Shown here in pieces: positions 12,318 through 24,913 of a DNA stretch of 64,000 nucleotides. Origin of the DNA: Bursaphelenchus xylophilus (Eukaryota; Nematoda; Chromadorea; Rhabditida; Aphelenchoididae); contig CAJFCV020000006.1 of the NCBI GenBank assembly GCA_904066235.2, positions 5,394,001-5,458,000 on the forward strand, given 5' to 3'. How positions within the stretch are numbered: the first letter of the stretch is position 1; each line of letters starts with the position of its first letter. The position numbers and the translations under genes are program-made. A model generated the notes under the pieces. It made no database searches. It was given only the letters and a program-made list of their open reading frames with translations, and had not been told where the DNA came from.

Positions 12318-14380
12318 ATGCCCTCCGACTCCGAAGTGATAATCAGCGACGACTTCGGCGACTCCCAGTCTCCCACCACCACCCCAGCCCACACTCAAGT
12401 CCGCCATAAGGTCCACATGCCCCATTCCCACGTGGCCGCCGCCCGCGAGTTCGTCAAGCGCAAGACCGTCTGTCGCCGCACCCCGATGACCGTCTTCCAG
12501 GTCAGTGTGCTCGGCCTGACACTGTTGATCATCATCGTCCTGTGCGTCATCTATCAGACCTGGCTGACCTCGGTAATAATCTTTTTTAATTAAGTGATTT
12601 ATCGAGGAAAACGTTGAAATTGTGCTTGTCAGTTTCATAAAATTTGGCCAACTAATTGTTCACAAAAAGTAATCAATTTTTGATACTTTGAGCTTTCAAT
12701 TTTCAAGGCATTTATTTGCGACAAAAGGCTATAGAAACTAGCTCTATTTTAGTGAGCGCATCAGATAGACATGTCCCTAAAATTAAACTAACCACAACTA
12801 TGCATCAAAATCCCTGTGGGTTCTGCAAAGCGAGTTAAAAATTACGGATTGATTTCAGGCTCTATCGGATAATCACCGACCACACACCCCAGACGACGAA
12901 GAATATCATATGAAACTGGTTAATTACATTAATAACCCCAATCATCAAAAGGATTGGAAAGTATGTAACTTTAATTGGATTATCCTGATTTTTTAACCTC
13001 TAGAAACAAACTTACCTTATCCTAATTCCAGGCTGTTTACAATAAATTCGCGGCTCGAGGAATGGACGAAGAAGAGGACATGCCAAACGAAAAAAACAAA
13101 GAGAAGGATAATGAGATCTTCAACATCTTCAAGGACAATAAATATGCCGTTTTTGGAGACACCTTGGCCTATCTGCCTCGTCTTGTCAGTCGAAGGGATG
13201 TTCAGATTCCAAAGAGTTTCGATATTCGGTTAAATTGGCCTCTTTGCTCGTCGGTGCATCGGATCCAGAACCAAGGCTCTTGTGGGTCTTGTTGGGCAGC
13301 CTCGGCGACTTCAGCTATCGCTGATCGTATCTGTATACAATCAAATTACACTCAACAGCCCCAGATCTCCATCAAGGACCTGCTGATGTGCTGTCCTCAT
13401 TGCGGAACGTAAGGGCTTTTTATTAATACGGAGAAGTTTTAAATTTCAATTTTGTCCGTTTATTCTTACATCTACAACAATACCACTCTTTAATTTTAGC
13501 TGTGGTGGAGCCACTTGGCCCCTTTTTGCCTTCACTTACTGGAAAACCGATGGGATTGTAACTGGCGGCCAATACGGCAGTTTCGAAGGCTGCAAACCCT
13601 ATGAAAAGTCGGCTAGTTGTGGCAATCCCTGTCCCACAGACTACTACACAAATCAAATTGATGACAAGTTCTGTGAACGTAAATGTCAGCCTCTGTATTC
13701 GAAGACTTACGAGGAGGATCTGCTTCATGCCCGGGAGGCTTATTGGATTAAACCCATTCCAAATGCCGACGAGTACTTCCCCGATTACATGAAGAGGGTC
13801 AGGGCGATTGTGGGCGATTGTAAGTCTTTTTAATGGCATTTTATTGGAGCCAGACTTGTAAAAGCCTTTCTTCTGAAATTTTTGTAAATTATTTTTGATA
13901 AATTGACGTTGAGTTTGTATTTTCAGTGGATTACGCAACATTAATCAAACGTGAAGTGTATCTAAATGGTCCCGTGATGGGTTGTTTCCCCGTATACGAC
14001 GAGTTCCAGCATTACAAGTCAGGTATTTACAACAAGACATCCCCCGACGCCAAGATGTTATACGGCCATTGCGCGAAACTGATTGGATGGGGCGAAGAAA
14101 ACGGAATCGAATACTGGACATACGCAAACACGTGGGGTCGAGATTGGGGAGAGAACGGTAAGGGATTAAACTAGAGTATTACACATACATTTCTAATTTT
14201 ACACTCGGATATTGAGATTGATCTACACTTTAAAATTCAAATATTTTTGCAAAAATTGTGGGATATAATCGAATAAATAATTGATTTACTGAAGCCAATG
14301 ATAAATCTGATATCATTGCAGGGTTCTTCCGCATGAGGCTAGAGAACTTGCCGGAAGAAGTGGCCGCCGGAAATATCTGA
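12318..14380 (+). CDS. Membrane-anchored cathepsin B-like cysteine peptidase (C1A)
   Basis: Papain-family peptidase built from six exons (about 12318-12571, 12859-12960, 13031-13408, 13500-13819, 13927-14157, 14322-14380). The first exon encodes about 57 hydrophilic residues (MPSDSEVIISDDFGDS...) followed by a hydrophobic segment VSVLGLTLLIIIVLCVIY, so the protein looks type II, with the peptidase outside or in the lumen. The catalytic Cys is in QNQGSCGSCWAAS (near 13280), the His in GHCAKLIGWG (near 14075) and the Asn in NTWGRDWGENG (near 14130). FDIRLNWPLC marks the mature N-terminus and CGGATWPLFAF the usual CGG region. The His-His pair of the cathepsin B occluding loop is not seen in GGQYGSFEGCKPYEKSASCG, so the dipeptidyl-carboxypeptidase activity tied to that loop may be lost. 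A CTCTTTCAG acceptor eight bases before the ATG fits spliced-leader addition and supports this start over an in-frame ATG at 12189. Confidence 0.88.
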
Positions 14381-17300
14381 TAGTGTTTCAACGAACGTCA
14401 GAACATTGGATGTGTACATATACTCTCATCTTTCGAATAATGTATTACTAGTTGGTTGTTTATTTCTTTTTTCTTTTGTAAAAATAAACGGAAAATATCA
14501 CTTCTGTCGTCTCTTGTCCTTCATGATGAGAGAGATTGTGAAAATTGGAGGATCCTGGCAAATCACAAATCATAGGTGCCCTTTCTCTGCAACCTCAACG
14601 GGCATTTTTTTTAGAATGGAGATCGTTTTTTTTATCAGCTGAGGAGAAGTTCGTGCACTTAGAACGTCACAACAACCAGGAAAGTCCGTCCGTTGATGTT
14701 TATCACGTATAAAAAGCGACCTTGGCCTTTAGTAATGAGCTCGGAAAAGTTGAATGGAAGGTGACTTTCACTTTTGTTTATTCAATTTTCATGATTTTTT
14801 AAATATTGTCCATTTTGAATTTTGCACAGAGAAATGATGACTTTTCGCATAAGGCTGGAAAGACTGCCGAATTTTAAATTTTAAGAATTTGCAAAGAAAC
14901 CGAGAAATCTGCGCTCAAAATCCAGCACGATTAGGATGGTTCAATCTGAAGTCTTTTTTCTATATATTCCATCCAAATAGAGTACAATCACTACGCAAAA
15001 AATCATTCCCCAAATATTTGTTTTTCATCAACAACACCGGTCCCGATGTTCCCCGCCCAATTATCGGAATCCTTAACCCCGTCTATGTATACATTATAAC
15101 AATCGGTTCCCTTTATCGTTTCTCTTATCTCAACGGGTAATTTCCCGTTTCATTGAAGCGTGATATTTACATTTAAACCGATTCCCTTCAATCAGTTTGT
15201 TTTCCAATTTCTCAACAGTTTCCCTTCAAGAAATCTCGTTCAACTGTGCAATTCCATTGATGGACTTGCGTCATTCGGCACGTGTTTTGATCATCCATCA
15301 ACAAGTTTGATTACTCAGTGATTGATCATTTATTGTTAGCTGGAACCCCGATTTCAGCGACGTATTTAGGGGATCCCCGGCGATGGAGATTATTAAATTA
15401 TTGTTTAATTGCGAGTTTTAACCAGGTTCTTGGGAATTGCAGACTGTCCTAAGATGTGTAAAAGTGGAGACTAAACCCTGATTGACTGTCAAATCAAGAG
15501 TGTTCATAGTAGATTGTCTTTTAATTTAGTTATGATGACGTTGATGTTCAGCACGGATAGAGCATATCAGCCAAATCTTAACATGATCTGAGACCCGTCC
15601 TTAAAACGCTCTGTATTTGTAAATTCTGTTCTTTTCTGCGCTTTTCGACTCGTCTCAAACTGAGCTTGTTCTGAACTTCCTGCCCTTTAATGATTTGCTT
15701 TGTAAAGTCCTCGATAAAACCACTAAAAGAATCCTTTTCGAATAGTTCGAATCCTTTCTTCGTTATTTTTGTCTACAGATCCGGAAGAATTTTTATTTCC
15801 GTCCGTGTATTTTTAGAGTTTTGTTTCAATTTCCAAGAATTCCTGGCTTCGGATACACAATAAAACAGACGGTGATTCCCAAGATGGATACCAAACGGAT
15901 TGAATTTTAGTTCTCAACATAACTATTCAATCTTTTAATGTCATCAAACCCATTCTAATCCCTCTCTTCTCCTGCTTCCCTTTTCTGTTCTCTCCGTCAC
16001 GCACGATTAGAAGTCAAAGTTTTAAGGGGAAGTACGCCGACTTTACAGTTGGACTAACCTCTCCCAGGTCACATGAAAAGGTTTCTTTCCTTTTTTTTGC
16101 AACTTGAGAGGTTAATATTATTGTAACATCGAAACGCCCAGGGAAAATATTACACTTATTCTATCATCTGTGCGTTATAAAAGGGCAAACGAACAGTTGA
16201 GCTCCTTCTCTTTGAGGTTTCGCTGATTTATAGGGGAGGTTTGTCATGTTTAGAAAAAAGTTACAAAAGCTAGGAAGAACTGCAGGGATAGTAAGCGTCT
16301 TGAATTACTTGTCCCCTATAAGTCATCATTTTTAATATCCCTAACTAACATGTATGATGTAAGACCCACCATTATCACATGCCCTTCAGCTGGTCTCTCT
16401 TGACCAGACAGATAAAAGCCCTCGGGGATCCTTCTGGTCAATTTTGAAATTCGGAAGAAAGTTTTTTTCTCTTTGACTGATAAAAGATCGATAAAAAAAG
16501 AGCGGGGACCATTAATTAGAAAGGCGGGTCAAAAAAATAATGATTCCTAGAATGGGATCTTCCCACAATCAATCGTTTTAATGAATTCATAGGTACTACG
16601 TTAAGCGTATGTTCATCTTTTTGCAAGTCTTTAAGATTTCAGGTCGGAATGAACTTTGAAGCCTCTAAAACAATATGATTGTCGACATAGCGGGTCGGCG
16701 ATTTAATGATCCATCTGGGGTTTGTTTGCACACAAACCTGAACACCGATAAGATTTTATTGGACTTTATGGATCAAAATTTATTTTATTTTACTTTAGGC
16801 ATCTTTAGAAAAGTCATCGTCTTTCATCCAAAGGTCAGACAGATCTTGTCAAAACTTCGCTGCTCTCTGAAAAGATCGCTCTTTGTGGCCGTTTTGTCAA
16901 ACACTAGCAATCATTTGTCCGCACTTTAAATTTCCGCTTCCCCAAGTCAGCGTCTTTCTTCTTGAACTCGACAAAAAGAGGGAGAAGTTGAAAAGTTAAA
17001 AGTAAGTTCGTGGAAGTCGAGGAACGTTCCCAGACCTGTCATTTTCTCTAAGGTTCTGGCCCTTCCTCTGTGTCCTCAGCGGGATTTTCTTTCGAAATTC
17101 GGCCACCTGTTTCCACGTGTTGCAGGAAAAAGAGAGGGGCAACTACTTCGAATTAATTTTAGATTTTTTCAAAATTATTTTTAACAATCTCATCAGCAAA
17201 ACTCCTACCTTTGTGGGAAATGGACTCGTTGGCGTGGTAATTGGCCACGGCAAAGGTTTAGCGGAGGTGTTGTTCGAACCATAAACCATGTTATTTTAGG

Positions 17301-18020
17301 TCAGCTAATGGCATAATTCGTAAGGGCATTATATTGGGGATTACGCCAGCTCTTATCTAAATCTTGGAGCCTTTATAGTGGGGTTTACACAATGATACTA
17401 TAAAATGTATGACTTGGCCATAATTCGTCCCCATCTCTAAAGAGCCCAAATAAATAAAAAACCCGAAGAAATTGGACCCACTCGTCTTGACTCTCTCGTA
17501 TAACTCGCACGTCGCGGAACGTTGGCCACCCGCGCTTTTTTTTCTTCTTCCCCTTCTCCCGTGCTCGAAATTCTTTTTTCGGCGTTTTAAGCGCGCTTTT
17601 AGAGGGGTTGGCTGCGGGCTTTGGACTATGCCAGGATTGGAGAACACATATCTGAATTGAAGATGGCCTTGCTTGACGGAAGCCATGAGTGTGTATTACA
17701 CACGCACAAAAGATTCCTCGAAGGTCTTCGTCTGTTCGCACAAACCGAGGCTTTCCTTGTAATTCACATCAGATTTCAGGAGTTTCTTCGAGTTTTTTTT
17801 GGTTTCTTGTCGGAAAGTGTCACGTTTTGTGGAGAAACAGGACATTCGGGGCAGGACTCATTGTGTAATCTTCAAGCGTTTTTCATTTTGGACCTGTTTT
17901 CCCAGGATTTTTTTTATTTTTTCGCTTTTTCTGCATTTTTCTCCCAAAGAACGCCCGAAGTCGGAGATCGTCGCTTTATCTGTATCTAGCTGTTTGCACG
18001 CGTGCATTCAGTTCGTTCTC
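14381..18020. other. Gene-free region before the foldback element
   Basis: About 3.6 kb with no open frame carrying a recognisable domain. Several frames of 70-120 codons near 16675, 17360-17740 and 17620-17990 overlap on both strands, lack splice-linked neighbours, and look like chance. I see no tRNA, array or transposon in it. Confidence 0.45.
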
Positions 18021-19302
18021 GGAGGATAGGTTACCCCTAACAAATAGGTTACCCCAGCGGATAGGTTACCCCACCGGATAGGTTACCCCAAGTTTCGGAT
18101 AGGTAACCTCGGAGGATAGGTTACCCCACGGATAGGTTACCTCGGAGGATAGGTTACCCCGAGGATAGGTTACCTGAAAAATTTTTTTTTTTTGAAATGT
18201 TTTCGCTTCGGGACTTGGAAAAAAAGGACTTTTTGTGAAATTTGAAAAAATTTTCAAATGTTTTCGCTTCGGGAGTTGGAAAAAAAGGATTTTTTGTGAA
18301 ATTTGAAAAAAATTTGAAGTGTTTTCGCTTCGGGACTGGGAAAAAAAGATTTTTTGGAAAATTCAACAAAATTTTGAAATGTTTTCGCATCGGAAGTAGA
18401 AAAAAGGGTGTCTGACTGAATATTAACTGTGGTGTCGGCAGCACTAAAATCTTGTCTAAAACCACTGGTACCACCTGGTACTATATAGTACCACGTGTTT
18501 TTGGGCTCTACTAAGCACCAAACTATCAGCATTACTGCCTCATGGCCAAATTTTCACTTCTCACAAAACAGTACCAGTTGGTACTATATAGTACCAAGTG
18601 TTAAAACGTGTTTTTGGGTTCTACTAAGCACCAAACCAACGCCATTACCGCCTTACGGCCAAATTTGCACCTCGTACTAAATAGTACCAGGTAGTACTAT
18701 TTAGTACCAAGTGTTAAAAATGTGTTTTTTAAGCAGTACTAGGCACCAAAACAACACCATTAACGTCTAAAAGTGTTATAAGTCGAAAAATTTTCAAAAA
18801 GAATCCCTAAAGGCAGTAAGGTAACAGAAACCCAGTTTTCATATTCAGTCAGTTCATACTCAGTCAGCTCGAAAACCTTTCAAATTTTTTTCAATTTTCA
18901 CAAAAAATCCTTTTGTTAAAAGTCCCGAAGCGAAAACATTTCAAAATTTTTTCAAATTTCACAAAGAATCCTTTTTTTCAACTCCCGAAGCGAAAACATT
19001 TAAAATTTTTTTCAATTTTCACAAAAAATCCTTTTTTTCCAAGTCCCCAAGCGAAAACATTTCAAAATTTTTTCAATTTTCACAAAAAATCCTTTTATTT
19101 CAACTCCCGAAGCGAAAACATTTCAAAAAAAAATTTTTTTTCTTTTTTTGGTAAGGGGTAACCTATCCGTGGGGTAACCTATCCGGTGTGGTAACCTATC
19201 CGTGGGGTAACCTATCCGGTGGGGTAACCTATCCTCCGAGTTATGTGTTTTTTGGGGTAACCTATCCGGTGGGTAACCTATCCTCGGGGTAACCTATCCT
19301 CC
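18021..19302. repeat. Foldback element with minisatellite ends, about 1.28 kb
   Basis: A large imperfect palindrome built of three nested repeat types. The outer left arm (18021-18177) holds nine copies of a GGATAGGTTACCCC-type unit; the outer right arm (19152-19302) holds eight inverted copies (GGGGTAACCTATCC). Inside these lie about four 60-nt units per arm containing TTTTCGCTTCGGGA or its complement (18195-18420 and 18860-19125). The centre (about 18470-18770) contains three tandem units of roughly 100-115 nt carrying GGTACTATATAGTACC-like palindromes and CTAAGCACCAAA. The sequence CATTCAGTTC occurs on both flanks (18005-18014 and 19310-19319), a candidate 10-bp target-site duplication. 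Frames through the arms are translations of the repeat and not genes. Confidence 0.85.
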
Positions 19303-19859
19303 CCAAATCCATTCAGTTCTCTTCCGCGTGTCCAGCTTTTTTCTCGCGTTCGTTCGACCTTATTTTTGTGGCCAATTACGAATTTTGATATCTAAAATAA
19401 TATTATTGCAGCTTTCGCTCAGTCACTGAACTTGTGGTAAAGCTGAGGAGAAGAAAGAAATTTTGTGGGACAATTTGTTTACCGTGAGATTGTGAAGGTA
19501 ACGGGTTTCTGGAAAATGCCGAGAAATTGAAGGATTTTGCAGATTCCAAAGCCCTAAGGGCACAGATTGTGTAAACAACCGTGAACGTGGTTTTTGGACT
19601 GGGAGTCGAGTGTAAGTTCTTCTTTTGCAAAATATTTATAAGAGAAAGGTTTAGTTTGTTCCGTAAATTTTTTTTCTCCTAGATTTGGTCTTGTGCAATA
19701 TCGGATGGTGTCCAATGTTTTGCATGCACCCTTACTGGCACTTTATTTCCCATTTTTCAGCGTAAATTTAATTTCCGACCTTATCCTTGCCCTTGGAGGA
19801 CCGAGATTATTGCGTTTCTGGCCTCCGTCCGCCAGCTCCTCTGCTTTTCCATATCAGAT
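19303..19859. other. Upstream region of the BTB-Kelch gene
   Basis: This stretch lies between the foldback element and the ATG at 19860. A TTTTTCAG near 19752-19759 could be a spliced-leader or 5' UTR intron acceptor. No independent gene is evident. Confidence 0.4.
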
Positions 19860-22800
19860 ATGAACAAACAACCCACCCCCGCCCCGGAAGTCGATGAAAA
19901 GGCCAAGAGTGAGGAGCCGCCTTTGGTTTTTGTGACGGTCCGTCAACGGAGTGCGGTTTCGAGACGCGCGGACGAGACGGATACCTGGGGAATTGATGAA
20001 ATTGATGCCAAGGAAGAGTGTAGACTGATTCTGAAGGATGGAAACGCAACTGTAGGTGAATTAGAGTTTATTCGGGTTGGAGTTGTTATCGGTATTTCCG
20101 AGTTGCTTTGAAATGGCATTATTTTAGGTATCAGTTTTGTCCCGGCTGAATACCTTCCGCCGGAATCGAGAATTATGCGATGTTGTCCTCTTTGTGAAGG
20201 AGCGGGAGATCCTGGCACATAAAGTTGTTCTGGCTGCTCTTTCCAATTCACTTTTGGATATGTTTGTGACTGACAGCGATAACCGTAAGTTCTCCTAATT
20301 TTATACCTAAAATCTTCCTTATTTTTAGCTGTCAAACCGGCTAAGTCGGATTCCGTTTCAAACATGTCATATTTCGAGTTCAACCAAGGAGATTACGAAT
20401 GCTTCGAAGCGTTGGTTGACTTCGCCTACACTGGAGTTTTAACGATTAGCAATAGGAAAGTGGCAGATCTTTATAAGACGGCCTATGCCCTTCAAGTTCA
20501 CACCGTGGCCATGGCCTGTGCTCGACATCTGGCCGAGAATCTGAGTTGCGGAAATTGCATTGGAATTAGAAGACACGCCAATTTCAATAATGATTCTTTC
20601 CTCGTGAACAAAGTGGATACTTTTATCGCCGAGAACATTGAGAATATCATATCCGAAAGTGTCGAATTCACTCAACTTCCTTGCGTCAAACTGCGGATTA
20701 TAGTCCCAAAACACGAACAACTAAGTCACGATGCTGGAGTTAATTTGGCCGAGAGATCATTGACTTATTTCCAGAGATACCCGAAGATTTCTGATCGGGT
20801 TGATCAACAGATCGAGGCATTGGTGCAGAAAGTAAGTTTGGCTGTTATGAGTAGTGGTCTTGCGCATCTAAAAATCTGTTTTTGCCATTTTTGGGTATTA
20901 TATTTGGTCTTCAAGGCTTCCTGAGAGTTTTTTATCTCAAAATTCCGTCTTAATCTTGAGAAATCCATTCAAAACAAATCGTATTCCACACGGTATCGAA
21001 TACTCAATCTTTGTTTGTCACCGCGTTCTTTGCCCTCTCTAATCGACCATTTTTCAGTCCCATTTGTTGTTCGTTGAAGAGGATTTGAGTCTGCAAGACT
21101 GTGCCGAGATGGATGATCAGAGTTCCGTGGGGTCCTGTGATGTGGTCCAGGACTACAAACGTTCCAAGCAGTCCAAATCGTCCAAGTCAGCTGGCCACAA
21201 CAGGTGAGTCAAGTCTTTTTTTTTGTTTTCAAAATTCGGAACGGCCGAACACTCGTTTAAGTCACGTTTTGATGGCCCAACGTGGGTTGAGAAGAGATAA
21301 ACAAGAGCTGAGACGTCAAATGTATGAGAAAAGAGCCTTCTGGAAAGCGTTTCTTGGGTTTTTGATGACTTCGTCTCGTGAAATATAGGCTTGACATAAG
21401 ATGACGTCTATCCAAGTGTATTTCGTGGTTGATTTCAGCCAAATAATTGGAGCCCAGCCTGTCCAACATCACGTGACTGGTGCTCTCCCAGTGAAGATTA
21501 ATGCCAGCAGAGTTGCCAATGCCAAATATGCGTCGAATGAGTCGCTAAATTCATGCGCATCTTCCCAAACTGATGTGGAAGATGAGATTGAATCAAAATT
21601 GATTGCTGTTAATGAGACTTCGAGAGGATTCTGGATTGCTCTGGCTGTTTTATACAAGAAGTTGGTGGTCTTGAGCATCCATTTGACTGATGATGAGGAA
21701 GTTGCCGGATCCGGGGACTCAAACTCGGCCACTCCGCCACTTCAAGATGCCAAGAATTCAACAAATAATAATACAATTATCATGACCAAACAAACAACTG
21801 ATGTTCAGCAGAACTCTGTCCTGGCGAAATTGGCAAGTTGCGTATCGGTGGCTAGAAGTCCATTACCCGCAATGAGTGTGGCCAGATGCTCAGTGGGAGC
21901 GGCGTTTTTGAACGGGAAAATCATTGTTTGTGGTAAGTATTTTATAAATTTTCGGTTTACACGTTACATTAGAACCTTTATCATTCGTGATGGTTAATGT
22001 AATTCCAGGTGGTTATGATCGAGGAGAATGCCTCAAAACAGTAGAAGAATTCGATATTTCCCTGAATGAATGGAAGAGACTCCCATTGATGACCTGCGAA
22101 CGAGGTCGTTTTGATGTGGCCGTTTCTGGAGGAAAGGTGTACGCAGTCGCTGGATCCAATGGAAATTATGACCTCAAGTCCGCGGAAGTCTACGATCCGA
22201 AGATCGAGAAATGGGTCCAAATCGCACCCATGGCCAAGGCGCGGTCTCATAATGGATGCGCTTCTTTGGATGGATTCATCTATAGTCTGGGAGGATCTAA
22301 CGATCAAATGGCCCTAAGGGAATGCGAGAGATATAATCCGGAATCTGGAGTCTGGGAAGCGATTGCTCCGATGCAACAGGCCCGCCAACAAGCTGGCTGC
22401 ACTTCTTGGAGAGGAATGGTCGTCTGTGTTGGTGGATGCGACAGATGGAATTGCCTCGAATCAGTAGAAGCGTTTGATCCAGCGACTGGACAATGGAGAA
22501 CGTTGGCCAAGCTGACAACTCCGAGAAGAGGATGTGCTGTGGCAGTAGTTAGAGGTAAGGGAATCGTTGCTTCGGTGATATTGTATTTAGATTCTCTGTA
22601 TGTGATTGGTGGTCATGATGGACAACAATCCTTGAATTTGGTAGAGGCTCTGGATCATCCAAATGGCCACTGGAGAACTGTACCGTCGCTTTGCACACCT
22701 AGGACGAACACTCATGCCGTCGTAACAGCTGGAAATGCCATTTATGTCATCGGGGGATTTGATGGAAACCAATTTTTATCGACCATGGAAGTCCTAGAGA

Positions 22801-23027
22801 ATGGTAAGATTGGCCTTAGGCTTTAAAGCTGTGTATCCTAAATAACGTAAAAATATTTACGATGAATATCTCCAGAATCTATCGGATGGCGTGGATGGAT
22901 CCAAACCCGCCTTTCCCAGGACCTTGTTGAAGAAGAAGAAGAGGAAGAAGTCGAACATCCCGAGCTCTCCAACCCAAAAGAACGCTCCGATTCTGCCACT
23001 CCACGTGCTGCCGTCTCAGTCAACTAA
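19860..23027 (+). CDS. ivns-1: BTB-BACK-Kelch protein, IVNS1ABP orthologue
   Basis: Kelch-family protein with the domain order and linker of vertebrate IVNS1ABP (an actin-binding, possible CUL3-adaptor protein). After about 65 N-terminal residues, the BTB domain starts at LCDVVLFVKEREILAHKVVL (near 20200) and continues through FEALVDFAYTGVL (near 20420). A BACK-like helical region (LLNK-like FLVNKVDTFIAENIENI) follows, then a long linker that retains FWIALAVLYKKL, aligning with a hydrophobic stretch in IVNS1ABP's linker. The C-terminal propeller has about six kelch repeats: GYDRGECLKTVEEF, SNGNYDLKSAEVYDP, SNDQMALRECERYNP, CDRWNCLESVEAFDP, HDGQQSLNLVEALD and FDGNQFLSTMEVLE. Those repeat signatures support orthology rather than just family membership. 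The tail is unusual: after the last repeat comes VEEEEEEEVEHPELSNPKE and a stop at 23025-23027. About ten exons are implied, the last joined as ENESIGW. Confidence 0.9.
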
Positions 23028-23653
23028 TTATTTATGCGGGAACGCCCTCAGGGCATTGTTAGATTTGTTAATATATTTTCTTTTCACACCATTCCGATAT
23101 ATTGGACTTGGGTCACCCACATATTTCGAACAGTTAATTCGATTGATATCAAACACAGTAAATATAAATGTAATTATGATTCATCGGCTTTCTGATTGAA
23201 ATTTGATAACAAAAGAGTAATTCGAGAAAAAATTGATAGCCCCGTTCTTGCAAGGTGATGATGAAATGATAGCCCCTTTCTTGCAAGGTGATAGAACGCA
23301 TTATGGTTAAAGAATTTGTTGCATACTGTGAAAAAGCACTACGCAATACATTCATTGCGCAATAAGGAACAAACATTTTCATTTCACATACTCTCTTCAC
23401 AAGCTTCACCACGAAAACAATTGTTAAAACAATCTTTGGCATAGCGTAATATAATAAAATTATTTTGGAGAATAAAAGTTCATGCCATAATTGCAATATT
23501 TTCTATCTTGACCGGTGTCTCGAATAAATTTGTGACGACTATGACGGGCTGAAAGGTATAAATTTATATTTGCTTTTGTGGTCCGTGTAACTGAGGGTTG
23601 GTTCATTTTTGGAAAGGCGAAGTTCCGTGTTGACTCATTTCTTCCAGCCAAGA
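23028..23653. other. Intergenic region with short direct repeat and AP-2-like site
   Basis: It holds CCCTCAGGG at 23045-23053, the reverse complement of the AP-2-like core, 18 bases after the ivns-1 stop. A two-copy direct repeat of about 32 nt lies near 23237-23295 (GATAGCCCC then TTCTTGCAAGGTGAT in each). The region ends with the likely spliced-leader acceptor of the next gene (TTTCTTCCAG, 23638-23647). No gene is seen in it. Confidence 0.45.
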
Positions 23654-24913
23654 ATGAGGGTTCCCCGCAATTGGCGAAAGGTTTTCCAGACACTCTTCAA
23701 TTGGAAAGTGAGGGTTTACCGATATAATTTCCCGGTGATTCCTCTTGTTATTGTTGGAACAATATTTCTGAATCTTATTGGATTCACAGACTTCTTCTTC
23801 GAACGTAATTTCAATTCTGGATTCAGATGGGCGAATGTAGATGTCAGAAGAAAGGTAGGCATTTGTTATATTCTTTGTTTTTTGGACTCTTTCCTCTTCA
23901 TTGGCTTGTTTTAGGTAGTGGATGAGCTAACGGGCCATAATCTGTCATCCGAAGGGTACATAAATGATCTCTCCACCTTCAAGTTACACTCCAGTCAATT
24001 TAAATGTGATTACAATAAGACGTCGCTTTTGATCATTATAAAATCGGCACCTGATCGGATTGATGTAAGTACAATGTACTTTTCTTGCATTGTTCCCAAA
24101 TTTAGAGACGAAATGCATATCGGAGAACTTTGCTAAAGGTGAAAACATATCAGAAATGGAGAGTACGAACAATATTTGTTCTTGGTCTTGAAGGAAACAA
24201 AGTTAATCGGGTTGTTTCTGAAGCGAAAGCTTTTGGTGATATTGTTGTTGGAGATTTCCTGGATCATTACTTCAATAACACATATAAAGTAAGAAGATGG
24301 TCTTTATCTCACTCATTTTAGTTGGTATACTCGATCAAAACAGCTAGAGAATATTGTGACGAGACTCCATACTTAATCTCGTTAGATGATGATTACATGA
24401 TTAGCATTCCCAACATCATTAACTACTTATCGAAGCACACAAAGAATGAGCAATTGTATGCCGGATGGAGGATTGATTCATCGCCATTTCGATTGAGATT
24501 TCAACGGTTTTCAGTCAGTACAAGGTGATTTGTATCAATTAGTTTAGGTTAGCCTGAAGGAGTATCCATACAGCTTGTATCCCCCGTATATCACTGGAGG
24601 AATGGTGATATTTACTCCTCAAGCGGTTAAAGAGTTCTATGCGGCCATCAAATATCTCCGGTTCTTTAAATTTGATGATGTTTATGCAGGCAAGTATAAT
24701 ATAAATTTGTCAAAATGCTTGATATTCATGTAAAGTGAGATTATAACTTCAGGTATCATCGCGTATTTCCTCGGCTATAGTCCGCAGATGTTGGCAACAA
24801 CTCCAGTTTCCCGAGAATACAATGATTTTGGGGACAAATTGGGAGAACATGGATATTCGGTCAAAGAAATTGAAGAAATGATGATGTTCGTGAACAAGGA
24901 TGTACAAAAATAG
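23654..24913 (+). CDS. GT31-like beta-1,3-glycosyltransferase, first tandem copy
   Basis: Golgi-type type II glycosyltransferase resembling the galactosyltransferase family 31, which transfers Gal or GlcNAc in beta-1,3 linkage from UDP-sugar to glycans. The start at 23654 follows TTTCTTCCAG by six bases. A basic head is followed by the anchor FPVIPLVIVGTIFLNLIGF. The core contains RRNAYRRTLLKV, VRTIFVLGLEGN, a DIVVGDFLDHYFNNTYK block corresponding to the family's DxxxxDFxDxYxNLTxK, a SLDDDYMI motif at the DxD metal-binding position, YPPYITGGMVIFT and FKFDDVYAG, equivalent to the family's EDVYxG. Introns are tiny (one is about 33 nt). The stop is at 24911-24913. The 25725-30957 gene is a paralogue with the same exon pattern. 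Acceptor and exact linkage are not inferable. Confidence 0.85.

Noticed and set aside
15740..15775. GTTCGAATCC resembling tRNA box B
   Set aside because: No box A or foldable cloverleaf lies within the expected distance.
18066..18474. Open frames on the minus strand across the foldback arm
   Set aside because: They are translations of the 60-nt repeat units (repeated FFKFHKKSFF-like peptides) and have no start or splice context.
18021..19302. Interpretation of GGATAGGTTACCCC repeats as telomeric or as a CRISPR array
   Set aside because: Units are not the nematode TTAGGC telomere type, and the spacing is continuous with no unique spacers; eukaryotic context.
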